A DNA stretch of 64,000 nt from Flavobacterium sp. N2038 (GTDB lineage: Bacteria; Bacteroidota; Bacteroidia; Flavobacteriales; Flavobacteriaceae), in assembly GCF_025947185.1 (NCBI RefSeq), contig NZ_CP110001.1:3472001-3536000 (forward strand), given 5' to 3'. The notes under the pieces were generated by a model. The model made no database searches and had not been told where the DNA came from. It worked only from the letters and a program-made list of their open reading frames with translations. Both the position numbers and the translations under genes were made by a program. This document shows positions 7,619 to 16,075 of the stretch, piece after piece. Positions within the stretch are counted from its first letter, which is position 1. Each line of letters starts with the position of its first letter.

Positions 7619-9454
7619 TTAGTCAACAAATATTCGATATGGAAACACATTTGAAGATCTGTTTTTTAACTGCTTCATAAAACTATCACATAAATAATCC
7701 CATTCAGCATCTGACAAGTGTTCTCTTTCTTCGGGATTTGTTTTGATATAAATATCAACTGTGCGGCTAAAACCTGCTTTTACTGACATCTCTTTTCGCG
7801 TTCCTTTTTCGATTCTTATATCTGTAACACAGCTTTTAAAATGATTAAAACCAAATGCCTTTATATCTGCAAAAGTCACAATTCGGCCCCTGGTTAATAA
7901 AGCATTACGATAAGCCAGAATACGATCTTTATTGTTTTGCTTGTTCATTCCGCCCACTGTATTGGTCACTAAGACCGCTCCTTTGCTTACAAAAATCAGG
8001 TCATCTTTTGTTTCCAAAACGGTTCCAGCTTTTATATCATTACCTTCTTCTGCACAAGTCGACCAGTAGTGTATCGAAAAAGATTTTCCGACAGACTCAT
8101 CAATCTTTGGTTTAATCATTAAATAAGGATCGTTATTTTTAGAAAAACTACTTTCCTTGGCTTGTTGTTCTACCGAAGCCAAAAGCTGATTGATTTCAAC
8201 CAAAGAACTATTCATAAAATCTTTCCCTAATCCGGCAAAAGAGGAACTTTCGTCTTTTAATAAATCCAGTACATTCTGAAGTAATTCTGATGCGCTTCTG
8301 GAATCGAATCTGGAAACTCCTCCCGTTCGTAAAACCGCATTTCCTTCTTCTAAAACACCATCTTTAAATTCCTTAATTTCATACTTATTATTAAAACCGT
8401 CTACCACTGTATCTACATCCAGATACAAATTATTATCGGTTTCAAGTGCTACATAAGACAAAAAATTACCCAGTGTTTTATTTATCGTATGTCTCTTTTT
8501 ATTGATTACAGGAAAACAATTTGTTGTAAAGGAAACATTATCTAATATTTGAGGAATTAATGATTCCGGAAAAACCATTTTTACCCAGATAATTGGATTA
8601 TCATTGTTTTTTGTTACCCCTTCAAAACATTTATATTCCGGATTATACTCTTCAATCTTCTTTTGCTTTAATGTCCCTTTCAGGGTATAAAAATTATCAA
8701 AATAAAATTCATTTACCTCTCGCATTATCTCACTCAAATGCGTGTAATTGCGATTGATGATACTTTCAATATCAATATTATTTACCGGAACATTGTAACC
8801 TTCTTCTACCGCAATTTGCGCATCATCCTGAAAGCATTTCATTTGCTTTAAATAGTAATGAAACATTTCTTTCTGATGGGTGTTTTTAATATCGATATAC
8901 AACATTAAATCTTCTATCTCGAGATCTTTAGGGTTTTTAACTTCGATTCCTAAGAATACGACTCCCGAAGGCAACGAATGCTTATAATCACGAACTGCGT
9001 CTTTATAAAAAAGATTCGAAATTTCAAATAAATTACGCTCATAAGCCACATACTTTACCTCAGCAGTAGATAATTTTACTTCTAATGTTGGCGAAAGTGC
9101 AATCTCTTTTGTTATAGGTGCCAAAGGATTGTAAATGTTATGAATTCTTCGGCTTACTGACATTTGATTTTGCAGTGAAACCTTCAAATTGTTATCAATT
9201 GGCGGTGCATGTAAAATCGCTCTTGCCGGCTTTGCTCCGGCAGTAACCTCAGGAAACATAATTTCTAAAACTCTCTCGACCACGCGCGTTTTAGAATCTT
9301 CCAGTTCATGTGCTACTTTCTCTAATTCGTAAGACAAGGCATTAAGCATCATTGACACCACAGGATCAAACGATGTTTCCATCTCAACATCTGAAAAGCC
9401 CCACGATCTAGCCGCTCTTTTTAAAACCCTGTCTTTTATTCGATCTTGTCTCAT
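7619..9454 (-). CDS. tssF: T6SS baseplate subunit TssF
   Basis: This 611-residue protein begins with RIKDRVLKRAARSWG, and EVTAGAKPARAILHAPP lies near 90-105; both are typical of TssF/VasA. TssF, together with TssG, forms the wedge of the cytoplasmic baseplate that holds the VgrG spike. It lies at the far 3' end of the locus, 224 bases downstream of a lipoprotein gene and separated from its partner tssG by more than 26 kb. This suggests that the effector island was built up between the older core genes. No membrane segment is seen. Confidence 0.92.
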   Translation of the reverse strand: MRQDRIKDRVLKRAARSWGFSDVEMETSFDPVVSMMLNALSYELEKVAHELEDSKTRVVERVLEIMFPEVTAGAKPARAILHAPPIDNNLKVSLQNQMSVSRRIHNIYNPLAPITKEIALSPTLEVKLSTAEVKYVAYERNLFEISNLFYKDAVRDYKHSLPSGVVFLGIEVKNPKDLEIEDLMLYIDIKNTHQKEMFHYYLKQMKCFQDDAQIAVEEGYNVPVNNIDIESIINRNYTHLSEIMREVNEFYFDNFYTLKGTLKQKKIEEYNPEYKCFEGVTKNNDNPIIWVKMVFPESLIPQILDNVSFTTNCFPVINKKRHTINKTLGNFLSYVALETDNNLYLDVDTVVDGFNNKYEIKEFKDGVLEEGNAVLRTGGVSRFDSRSASELLQNVLDLLKDESSSFAGLGKDFMNSSLVEINQLLASVEQQAKESSFSKNNDPYLMIKPKIDESVGKSFSIHYWSTCAEEGNDIKAGTVLETKDDLIFVSKGAVLVTNTVGGMNKQNNKDRILAYRNALLTRGRIVTFADIKAFGFNHFKSCVTDIRIEKGTRKEMSVKAGFSRTVDIYIKTNPEEREHLSDAEWDYLCDSFMKQLKNRSSNVFPYRIFVD

Positions 9455-9678
9455 TGTCTTATTTTAATCTCTTTTTTTAGTTAACTTACAATTTTAATAA
9501 GCAGCTTTTCTGTAATATTTATTACTTAGTTTTCTTTATAGTCCCTATGTATCTTAAAAATAATTCTGTTTAAACCTCCATACATAAGATTTCTTATTCA
9601 ATTAATTTTTCTTCCTATCTTTTCTTAAATGTGCATGTTCATATCACCATTTTCAAAATCATTATAAACATTAGCTGT
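9455..9678 (-). other. Non-coding gap with possible coding remnants
   Basis: No intact gene is seen. On the minus strand a short open stretch ending in DFENGDMNMHI and another ending in IIFKIHRDYKEN look like gene tails, but each is under 25 codons and could be chance. Confidence 0.3.
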
Positions 9679-10026
9679 TTATTTTTTTACAGATTCAATT
9701 CTTCCTGTTTCGGAATCAATTTTTGCTAAATATTCTAAATGAGGGTTTTCAACCCCTCTTTTATCAAAAATAGTCGCATAACCAATATGATACGATTTTC
9801 CCTGAATATAGACCACTTTATTATAATGCTTAAAAAATTCGCTATTAATTTTTAATTTCATTAATTTTTCGAAATTGTCATCATAAAGCTTATTAGCCAT
9901 ATCGAGTTTTATTGAAAATTTTGCTTCAATGTCTTTAAAACTTGAATCATTGCGATAATGCTTTTTATTATTACAACCTATTAACAAAAACAATCCAATT
10001 AAAATTATTGTTTTTTTCATATCCAT
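9679..10026 (-). CDS. Small lipoprotein in T6SS effector island, possible immunity protein
   Basis: This 115-residue lipoprotein (LLIGC signal, cysteine near 18) has a basic, tyrosine-rich mature part. No family was recognised. It is the last gene of the vgrG effector island before tssF. T6SS immunity proteins against periplasm-acting toxins are often lipoproteins or periplasmic proteins encoded next to the effector, so an immunity role is possible, but this rests on position alone. Confidence 0.6.
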   Translation of the reverse strand: MDMKKTIILIGLFLLIGCNNKKHYRNDSSFKDIEAKFSIKLDMANKLYDDNFEKLMKLKINSEFFKHYNKVVYIQGKSYHIGYATIFDKRGVENPHLEYLAKIDSETGRIESVKK

Positions 10027-10225
10027 TACTACTTGTTCTCAAATTCTTTTTTTCCTATACAAAAAACTTAAAATTCATTTAATTTTTGAAACGTCTTTTA
10101 CGACGAACGTTTGTATAACAATATTTTTTTCTTAACGGGATGATATGTCTCATACTTAAAGTAATTCCAACATAGCTAACTTTTTTAATTCTATTTTGAC
10201 CTGGGAGGAAAAATTATTTTTATGA

Positions 10226-10636
10226 TTATTCTTTTTCATTTCCTTCTATTTTCCTGCTTATAAAATTTTGATGTTGTTTTATTGAATACAATGAAAACAC
10301 TGAAATTGTTACCCCAAAATATAATACAGCTAAAAGAAATACTATAACAATTTTTGATTTATCCAAAATTTTATATTTTACTCCCAAAAAAAGTTGCAAA
10401 AAAAATGCAAATGGAAATACGATTATTAAGAAAAAAAAGAATCCATATAAAAGAGTTATTAAAAATGCAGAAATACCTTCCAAATTTAGAGGAAAATCTA
10501 CATTATTAAAGTACTTATGACTACTTTCATAAAAACCGTAAACTATTGCTAAAAAAATAAAAAATAAAAAAACAAGAATCTCTATTTTAATTATTCGAAC
10601 GAGATTTACTTTCAAGAAAAGATTAAATTTATTCAT
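10226..10636 (-). CDS. Small membrane protein in T6SS effector island
   Basis: This 136-residue protein has three hydrophobic segments (about 14-35, 50-80 and 92-118) and a charged tail with EGNEKE at the end. It is very AT-rich, like its neighbours. No family was recognised. Its place downstream of the phospholipase-like effector makes membrane-located immunity one option. A decayed or orphan gene is another. Confidence 0.55.
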   Translation of the reverse strand: MNKFNLFLKVNLVRIIKIEILVFLFFIFLAIVYGFYESSHKYFNNVDFPLNLEGISAFLITLLYGFFFFLIIVFPFAFFLQLFLGVKYKILDKSKIVIVFLLAVLYFGVTISVFSLYSIKQHQNFISRKIEGNEKE

Positions 10637-10962
10637 AATTAATTTTGCTTAGCCGAAATATATCCAAAGTATATATCGCAAGACAAATTCTATTTTCTAA
10701 TTCCATAAAATAAAAGACTATAAAAATCCAGAGCAACGCATAATAGAAAACTAACCTCTTATTATATATTCATACTATTTTTAATCTCTACAATTGTATT
10801 TTTATTTATTTCTTCAATACTTTTTTTATAAACTTATCTAGTTCTTTCGACTCATAAAATTCAAAACAGTTACAAAAAAATCTCACAACTTTACTTCATC
10901 TGTCTGTATAACAATTGTTTTAAGATTCGAAAAAGGCAAAACAAGCTCTATACTTATCTAAA
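10637..10962. other. Intergenic gap of 326 bases, possible gene-tail remnant
   Basis: No intact gene or clear repeat is seen. On the minus strand an open stretch ending at 10806, with the segment CNCFEFYESKELDKFIKKVL, reads like the C-terminal end of a lost protein, but is too short to be sure. Confidence 0.3.
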
Positions 10963-11250
10963 TTATTTATATTTATTAATCCACATTATTACATAAATGA
11001 CAAGTAAAAATATAATTGTAATAATAGCCAGCAAAATAGGAACTAACCATATACTCAACTTAATATCTGCTTTATAATATAAAAAATAAGCAGAAATTAA
11101 CACCCCTATATTACAAAGAGCCAAAATATTCAATTCAATAAAATCAGCTGGGAATTGCCCGCTTCCATACTTATGAATATAATACAAATGCCCAAAGCTT
11201 ATTAATTGAATTACTGTTATTATTATTGGAAAAATCATTAATCTATTCAT
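10963..11250 (-). CDS. Small three-helix membrane protein, candidate immunity protein
   Basis: This 95-residue protein is almost wholly hydrophobic, with three predicted helices (about 4-25, 40-60 and 66-90). It is the first gene after the phospholipase C-like effector, 96 bases downstream on the same strand. An effector that attacks membranes from the periplasm could be countered by such a protein. There is no family match to support this, only position. Confidence 0.6.
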   Translation of the reverse strand: MNRLMIFPIIITVIQLISFGHLYYIHKYGSGQFPADFIELNILALCNIGVLISAYFLYYKADIKLSIWLVPILLAIITIIFLLVIYVIMWINKYK

Positions 11251-11346
11251 TTTTTAATCTATTTATAGTATAATAAAAGTACACTTTTTACATTTAGGTC
11301 CACTCTGATTTTTGCATACATCCTACTTTTTTACTTTTAGGAACTA

Positions 11347-12897
11347 TTACTTTTTTACTTCCTTTTTATATGCATCTAATGTACCTCCAGCTTTTACTTC
11401 TCCTCGATTTGGAGCTAAAACATATATCGTATTACGCAAATACTCTTCTAAAAGAGGAAGAAAAACTTCTGGTTTAAGGTTAGTATAGCTTTTTGATTGC
11501 TTATAAGCACTTAATATCCATGTTGAAGCTACTAATGCATCCTGAACACCTTTTGCCTGGTCATCTTTATCCGGTGTACCATGTTTGTCAGCATCTTGAT
11601 CTTCATATCCTTGAAACTGAATTATTCTATTATTACTATCTCTTTGAACATGAGATAATGAATATGAATCCTGAATCATATGGAGTATTTTACCTATATG
11701 AAACAATCCATCATCTCCCTTATCAAAAAATCCATCGCTTACTTTTGTCTCTAATCCTTTTTTAAACCAGGCTTTAGCTTGTATAACAATTAAATCTACA
11801 ATTTGTTGATTTGTGTGATTTCCTGTTGGAGCCATAGAATGCCAATATTGTTTTGTACCATGATGAGACTCATATGCTTTTGTTCCTTTTGTATGCTCAT
11901 TGTCCCAGGTTTTATAATAACATGTTTCTATTGAATTTTCATCTTCACAAGGAACATCTGGCCATGCACAACCTTCATCTAATCTAGAATCATAAGGTAT
12001 CCCTGCTGCGATCGCTGCTCTTTTAGTAATTGATTCATGGATAGCTCCTGCTCCACGTATTTTAAAAAATTCAACTTCTATTTTTTTGCCTGATTTTAAC
12101 GTTACTACCCCATGATCATCTTCTTTTGATGCTACAAATAATAACTCTTTTGCTTTTTCTTCAATATTTGGTTTTGCATATAATACCTTAGGTGAAAACT
12201 CTCTTATACTTCCGTCTTCAGATTGAATTTTTACTTTTGCAAACTCAAAATCTTTTAACATTAATTGATTAAATTTAATGAAATCAGCAGTAAATAATAC
12301 CCCTTCATCCTTTGGATCATCACCTCCAATATTATCATACGTATTTCTTAATAAATCATCAATATAATGGCCAGTTTCTTCCATTATAACTCTGAATAAC
12401 AGCCATGCTTTATAAGGATCTTTTTCAGAATCTAGTATTAGTTTTTGATTCAGACTAATAACTCCATCGTGGTAATATCCTCCTTGAGAAATTGATAATG
12501 TATCATTAATTTCAAATTTAGGACGGATCAATGTATTACTCATTAAATCTTTCATTAACTTTTTCGCTGCAGTATGTTTGATATCTTGTCCAAAAATTAG
12601 TCTGATACCTGCAATAAAAGGCTTAGAGCTCTTAAATGTTAAAATATTTGATACATCAAGATAAGGAACTTTTAAATCCTGATTATTATGCATATAAAGT
12701 TCAGAAGATATACTTACAACCTTTTCTTTAGTTTTTAGAGGTGGAGCATCTTTAGGCTCTCCATAAACAATCCCGGCATCACTTGTTAAACTAACCGATT
12801 TACCGGAATTAAATACAATATTACCTTCAGAATACATATTATAATCTCCTACAGTAGTTTTTGTTATAGTACCTCCAACTATTCTTACTCTACTCAT
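11347..12897 (-). CDS. Predicted T6SS effector: shared N-terminal module plus zinc phospholipase C-like domain
   Basis: This 516-residue protein has no signal peptide. Residues 1-52 match the N-terminus of the lipase-like effector at 14642-16069 at 39 positions (GGTITKTT and GNIVFNSG are identical). Residues 165-205 carry EETGHYID and KDEG, resembling a metal-binding HxxxE-like segment in some RTX-type proteins. The C-terminal part has histidines at 345, 346, 353 and 361 and then HIGKILHMIQDSYSLSH (400-416), the spacing of zinc phospholipase C/S1-P1-type metalloenzymes. I infer a membrane-lipid-attacking toxin delivered by the VgrG spike. A protective protein is expected among the adjacent small genes. 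The enzymatic call is from motifs only. Confidence 0.7.
   Translation of the reverse strand: MSRVRIVGGTITKTTVGDYNMYSEGNIVFNSGKSVSLTSDAGIVYGEPKDAPPLKTKEKVVSISSELYMHNNQDLKVPYLDVSNILTFKSSKPFIAGIRLIFGQDIKHTAAKKLMKDLMSNTLIRPKFEINDTLSISQGGYYHDGVISLNQKLILDSEKDPYKAWLLFRVIMEETGHYIDDLLRNTYDNIGGDDPKDEGVLFTADFIKFNQLMLKDFEFAKVKIQSEDGSIREFSPKVLYAKPNIEEKAKELLFVASKEDDHGVVTLKSGKKIEVEFFKIRGAGAIHESITKRAAIAAGIPYDSRLDEGCAWPDVPCEDENSIETCYYKTWDNEHTKGTKAYESHHGTKQYWHSMAPTGNHTNQQIVDLIVIQAKAWFKKGLETKVSDGFFDKGDDGLFHIGKILHMIQDSYSLSHVQRDSNNRIIQFQGYEDQDADKHGTPDKDDQAKGVQDALVASTWILSAYKQSKSYTNLKPEVFLPLLEEYLRNTIYVLAPNRGEVKAGGTLDAYKKEVKK
12733..12897 (-). repeat. Copy 1 of the shared effector N-terminal module
   Basis: The first 55 codons of the phospholipase C-like effector are closely similar, also at DNA level, to the first 55 codons of the lipase-like effector. 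Similarity stops abruptly after the PKDAP/PKEAP segment, as expected for a module joined to different toxins. Confidence 0.8.
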
Positions 12898-12988
12898 TTT
12901 TATTCAGTCTAAATGGTTCAGTTAATAAATTTGGTCCACCGTTATAAGTTTAACGATTCAGACAACATTTTTTAGCTCACATACATAT

Positions 12989-13765
12989 TTATGGCCTGGT
13001 TTCTTCTGCATATGTTCTGCTGATTATTTTACCAGAGTTAGCATCTATATTTAATTCAATAAGACCAAAAGGATAAATATCTTTAACAACATTCCAGCTT
13101 TTTTCATCCTCCGACAGTTTTAAAAAAACATTTTCAACATCAGGTCTGCTATCTGGATCAAGAATAAAATACTTTTTTAAAGCTTTACTGACAATATCCG
13201 GAGTAACCTCATCCTCTTTTTTATTTAGTTGAAATATCTCTATAAAGTGTTTACGTTCCTCTTTAGTAAAACTTACAAAAAGTGGCTCTCTTTTTAGTAT
13301 TTCAAGCAAATTAGAAGGCTTGACTCTGATTTTATCATATTTTACCGATTCATCAACAGTTTTAATTAACTGACCTGTTTCATCATAATATTTTGATATT
13401 CCAAATTTTATCTGGTCACTATTTATTGACTGTCCTAAAAAAACTTCCCTTTCTTGTTTCAAAATACCGTTTTCGTAATATTCTTTATCAATGTAGGAAA
13501 GCGCAGGAACAGGAGGGATGGTTTTCTTTGCATAATATTTTTGCTTGTCTAATCCCTTTCCCCAGGAATAGTCAATAACCGTTCCGTCTGGCAAAGTATC
13601 TTTTGTTGAAGGCAATTTTTTTTCTTCCCCTAATTTCAAAACTTTTGGATAATTCTTAAACCTTTCAATATCAAATCTATCTGTTGTCTTAATCTTTTCT
13701 TTCAGCTGGCAGGAAACTAATAAACCTAAAAAAAGAAACAGCAGGTATTTTTTATTTGTTGCCAT
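12989..13765 (-). CDS. Lipoprotein with toxin-immunity context
   Basis: Translation from the ATG at 13765 gives 258 residues starting MATNKKYLLFLFLGLLVSC, a clear lipoprotein signal. An upstream ATG at 13801 would add 12 polar residues in front of it and is less likely. The middle part has MORN-like antitoxin-type segments (YYENGILKQE and YYDETGQLIK, near 110-150). It lies 91 bases upstream of the phospholipase C-like effector on the same strand, so it may protect the producer against it or against the lipase upstream. No specific family is recognised. Confidence 0.7.
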   Translation of the reverse strand: MATNKKYLLFLFLGLLVSCQLKEKIKTTDRFDIERFKNYPKVLKLGEEKKLPSTKDTLPDGTVIDYSWGKGLDKQKYYAKKTIPPVPALSYIDKEYYENGILKQEREVFLGQSINSDQIKFGISKYYDETGQLIKTVDESVKYDKIRVKPSNLLEILKREPLFVSFTKEERKHFIEIFQLNKKEDEVTPDIVSKALKKYFILDPDSRPDVENVFLKLSEDEKSWNVVKDIYPFGLIELNIDANSGKIISRTYAEETRP

Positions 13766-13981
13766 ATAGTTTTCTTTTATACGTTGCTGTATCTCCTTCA
13801 ATCTTATATTTAACGGGCTGATTAACTAAAGTGACACTACTTAATTGTGGTGATCTCCTATTTTATATCTATAAAATCCTTTTTTAATCCCTATAATGAG
13901 CTGAAAGGTGGCGTATATATTTCTTAATATAGTAAACATATCAGCCCTTAATTGATTAAGTACCTCCTTTTTGTTTTTTTG

Positions 13982-14090
13982 TTACTTTTTCATTACTTCT
14001 AAATATTCCACCAATATTTTTTCTGAAGAAAATTCATACTCCTCTTTATGTTTAGCATTTTTTGCTTCATCAAAAGTTTTATAAAATAAT
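13982..14090 (-). pseudogene. Possible truncated gene tail next to the hairpin element
   Basis: About 35 codons read openly to a TAA at 13982 and give a lysine/glutamate-rich coding-like peptide (FYKTFDEAKNAKHKEEYEF, then SSEKILVEYLEVMKK). The frame closes as soon as it enters the inverted repeat at 14091. It may be the end of an immunity gene cut off by the repeat. Chance cannot be excluded. Confidence 0.35.
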
Positions 14091-14187
14091 CCCTGCTGGC
14101 GCTAGTGTTCCGCTCGTGCGCTTGAGACTTAATTTATTCAGTTACATAAACTTTGTGTTCACGAGCGGGACGCTCGCGCCAGCAGGG
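14091..14187. repeat. REP-like hairpin element, copy 1 (28-bp arms)
   Basis: Arms 14091-14118 and 14160-14187 match at 25 of 28 positions. Two of the three mismatches would be U-G wobbles in plus-strand RNA. The inner 19 bases (CACGAGCGGGACGCTCGCG) share 17 positions with the right arm of the element at 24792-24910. It is markedly GC-richer than its surroundings. Confidence 0.85.
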
Positions 14188-14210
14188 GCTAATTTTAAAA
14201 GTATAATTTT

Positions 14211-14642
14211 CTATTTAACAGGAAACGAATAATTATAATGCCTTGATTTTAAACTATCTACTGCTTCTTTACTATAATATGAAAAAACTTCAATATTGAG
14301 ACTATCGATACATTCTTTGCTTTTCAATTTTTTATTAATTGTTTTATTAATTGAATTTATATATATATCTAATATTTTTTTTGACTGCGTTATTGAATCT
14401 TCTGATATACGAATAGTCATCTCTTGCTTTGCCTTGCATTTTTCAAAGTCAATTTCTGGAATTTCATAAAATATCACTTCAATTTTATCATTTTCTAAAT
14501 CTTTTTTTAATTCTTTCAGCTCTTCAGCAACTTCTTTAGTCTTCATTCGTTGTGAGCCAACAGAAATAACTAAGCCATATACAAAATAAATTGCGACACT
14601 TACTGTTATTACAGAAATTATAATTATAAGTATTTTTCTCAT
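14211..14642 (-). CDS. Probable immunity protein of the lipase-like effector
   Basis: This 143-residue protein has one N-terminal hydrophobic helix (about 4-26) and a charged soluble remainder, so it should be anchored in the inner membrane facing the periplasm. Its ATG overlaps the stop codon of the lipase-like effector gene (TAATG), so translation is coupled. An effector followed at once by a small periplasmic protein is the usual T6SS lipase/immunity pairing. No family was recognised, so the role is inferred from position and topology. Confidence 0.7.
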   Translation of the reverse strand: MRKILIIIISVITVSVAIYFVYGLVISVGSQRMKTKEVAEELKELKKDLENDKIEVIFYEIPEIDFEKCKAKQEMTIRISEDSITQSKKILDIYINSINKTINKKLKSKECIDSLNIEVFSYYSKEAVDSLKSRHYNYSFPVK

Positions 14643-16069
14643 TATTTTATTTCAATTAAGGGAGGACAATTCGTAATAATATAATCATCATTAACTCTAT
14701 AAAACTTGGTTCCATTTGATGTTTTTGATTGGTCTTTACCAGAATAGAACTTACCTTTATGCTCACCTATTATATCAAAAGTTTGAACTTCTTTCAAATC
14801 AGCAACTTTTTTAAATACGTTACTTCCATTAGTCCAGCCATGCACACCAGTCCAGCCAGCATCCTGATAATGAACAATTCCCATTTTCTTAACTCCTTTT
14901 ACTTTATATTCATTTACAACCCAATCTACAACAGCGTAATAACTCCCCCAACGTTTAAATTTTGGCAGTTTAACAGCGGCGCCTACAGGATTATAAACGG
15001 AACTAAAAAACATATACAATAACTGGTAACTCGGTATTACAGGATTAATCTCAAATTCATCTCCTTCATCAGGAGATAATAAAATATGTTCCCCTACTTT
15101 ACATCCATTTTTGTTAAGATAATCCGCAATTCCAGAAGCATAAGCTCCTCCTTCACTATGAGACACCAAATAAACTGCTTCATTCCCTAACCCTTGTGTA
15201 ATTTCTTTGAAATTATCTTCCGCGAATTTTTCGCCATTCTTGAATCTATCTTGCCCACTTTGATCAAATGCATGATCTGAAGATCCATCATAATACAATA
15301 TATATCCTTTCTCTTCTAATGTTGAAGTCTTAATAGAAATATTATTGACATTAAATTTTGATTCGATATTGAGATAATCTCTCATTTTATTTTCAATACC
15401 ATTTACCCAATAAGGTTTTTTAGGCTCGATTGGTCCAAAATTGGTCCCAAACGGGGTTCTTTTTGCTGTTTTCCAATGTCCATTAACAAAAATAATTTTA
15501 GGCATCCCTTTGAGTTTTAAATACTCTTTTGGGTGCAAAGGAAAATCTTTATTCTCTTTTTTATAACTGCACGCAAAAAATAACTCTAAAGAACCATCAG
15601 CTTCATTTTTTAATTGTGAATCAATGTTTTTTAAATGAATCGTGACTATTATTTTATTACTTGTTACTTTTTGGTGTAAAACTTCTTTCCCGCCTCGATT
15701 CAATTCAATTTTATCATTTTCTCCATCTTCTTCCAAGGGCTTTACTCGTCTATCATCATCATATAAAGTCATAGAAACAATATCACCATCGGGTATATTT
15801 TTTGTCTCCAGATGAAATTTTACAATATCCCCTAATAAAGCTTCAGCAATTAACTCATTATTTTCATTTGTCCACCAACCTTTTATAAAGAATAATGATA
15901 TTAACTTTTTTTTAGGGGCTTCTTTCGGATCTCCGTACTTAATTCCTGTGTCACTTGTTTCAGTTACTGCCTGACCAGAATTAAATACAATATTACCGTC
16001 AGAATACATATTATGATCACCTCCGGTAGTTTTTGTTATTGTACCTCCAACTAATCTTATCCTACTCAT
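14642..16069 (-). CDS. Predicted T6SS effector: shared N-terminal module plus serine lipase/esterase-like domain
   Basis: This 475-residue protein has no signal peptide. Residues 1-52 form the module shared with the effector at 11347. Residues about 58-175 look like a beta-sandwich (IVSMTLYDDD, then GSLELFFACSY). From about 188 an alpha/beta-hydrolase follows: PKIIFVNGHW starts it and the nucleophile elbow is SHSEGG with S305. An Asp (in LLSPDEGDEF) and a His (in GVHGW) could complete the triad. It starts 6 bases after vgrG, so it is probably cargo of that spike, and its stop overlaps the next start. A phospholipase of the Tle kind is likely, but the substrate is not shown by sequence. Confidence 0.78.
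   Translation of the reverse strand: MSRIRLVGGTITKTTGGDHNMYSDGNIVFNSGQAVTETSDTGIKYGDPKEAPKKKLISLFFIKGWWTNENNELIAEALLGDIVKFHLETKNIPDGDIVSMTLYDDDRRVKPLEEDGENDKIELNRGGKEVLHQKVTSNKIIVTIHLKNIDSQLKNEADGSLELFFACSYKKENKDFPLHPKEYLKLKGMPKIIFVNGHWKTAKRTPFGTNFGPIEPKKPYWVNGIENKMRDYLNIESKFNVNNISIKTSTLEEKGYILYYDGSSDHAFDQSGQDRFKNGEKFAEDNFKEITQGLGNEAVYLVSHSEGGAYASGIADYLNKNGCKVGEHILLSPDEGDEFEINPVIPSYQLLYMFFSSVYNPVGAAVKLPKFKRWGSYYAVVDWVVNEYKVKGVKKMGIVHYQDAGWTGVHGWTNGSNVFKKVADLKEVQTFDIIGEHKGKFYSGKDQSKTSNGTKFYRVNDDYIITNCPPLIEIK
15905..16069 (-). repeat. Copy 2 of the shared effector N-terminal module
   Basis: First 55 codons of the lipase-like effector, matching the block at 12733-12897. Over residues 1-52, 39 are identical. 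Synonymous positions are also largely conserved, so the copies probably arose by recent duplication or are kept alike by recombination. Confidence 0.8.
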
Positions 16070-16075
16070 AATATT

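Larger units (their letters stand above)
13802..14210. other. Intergenic gap of 409 bases with hairpin element and gene remnant
   Basis: The gap contains a large inverted repeat (14091-14187) and, next to it, an open minus-strand stretch that looks like a truncated gene tail (13982-14090). The rest is AT-rich with no visible signal. Confidence 0.6.
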
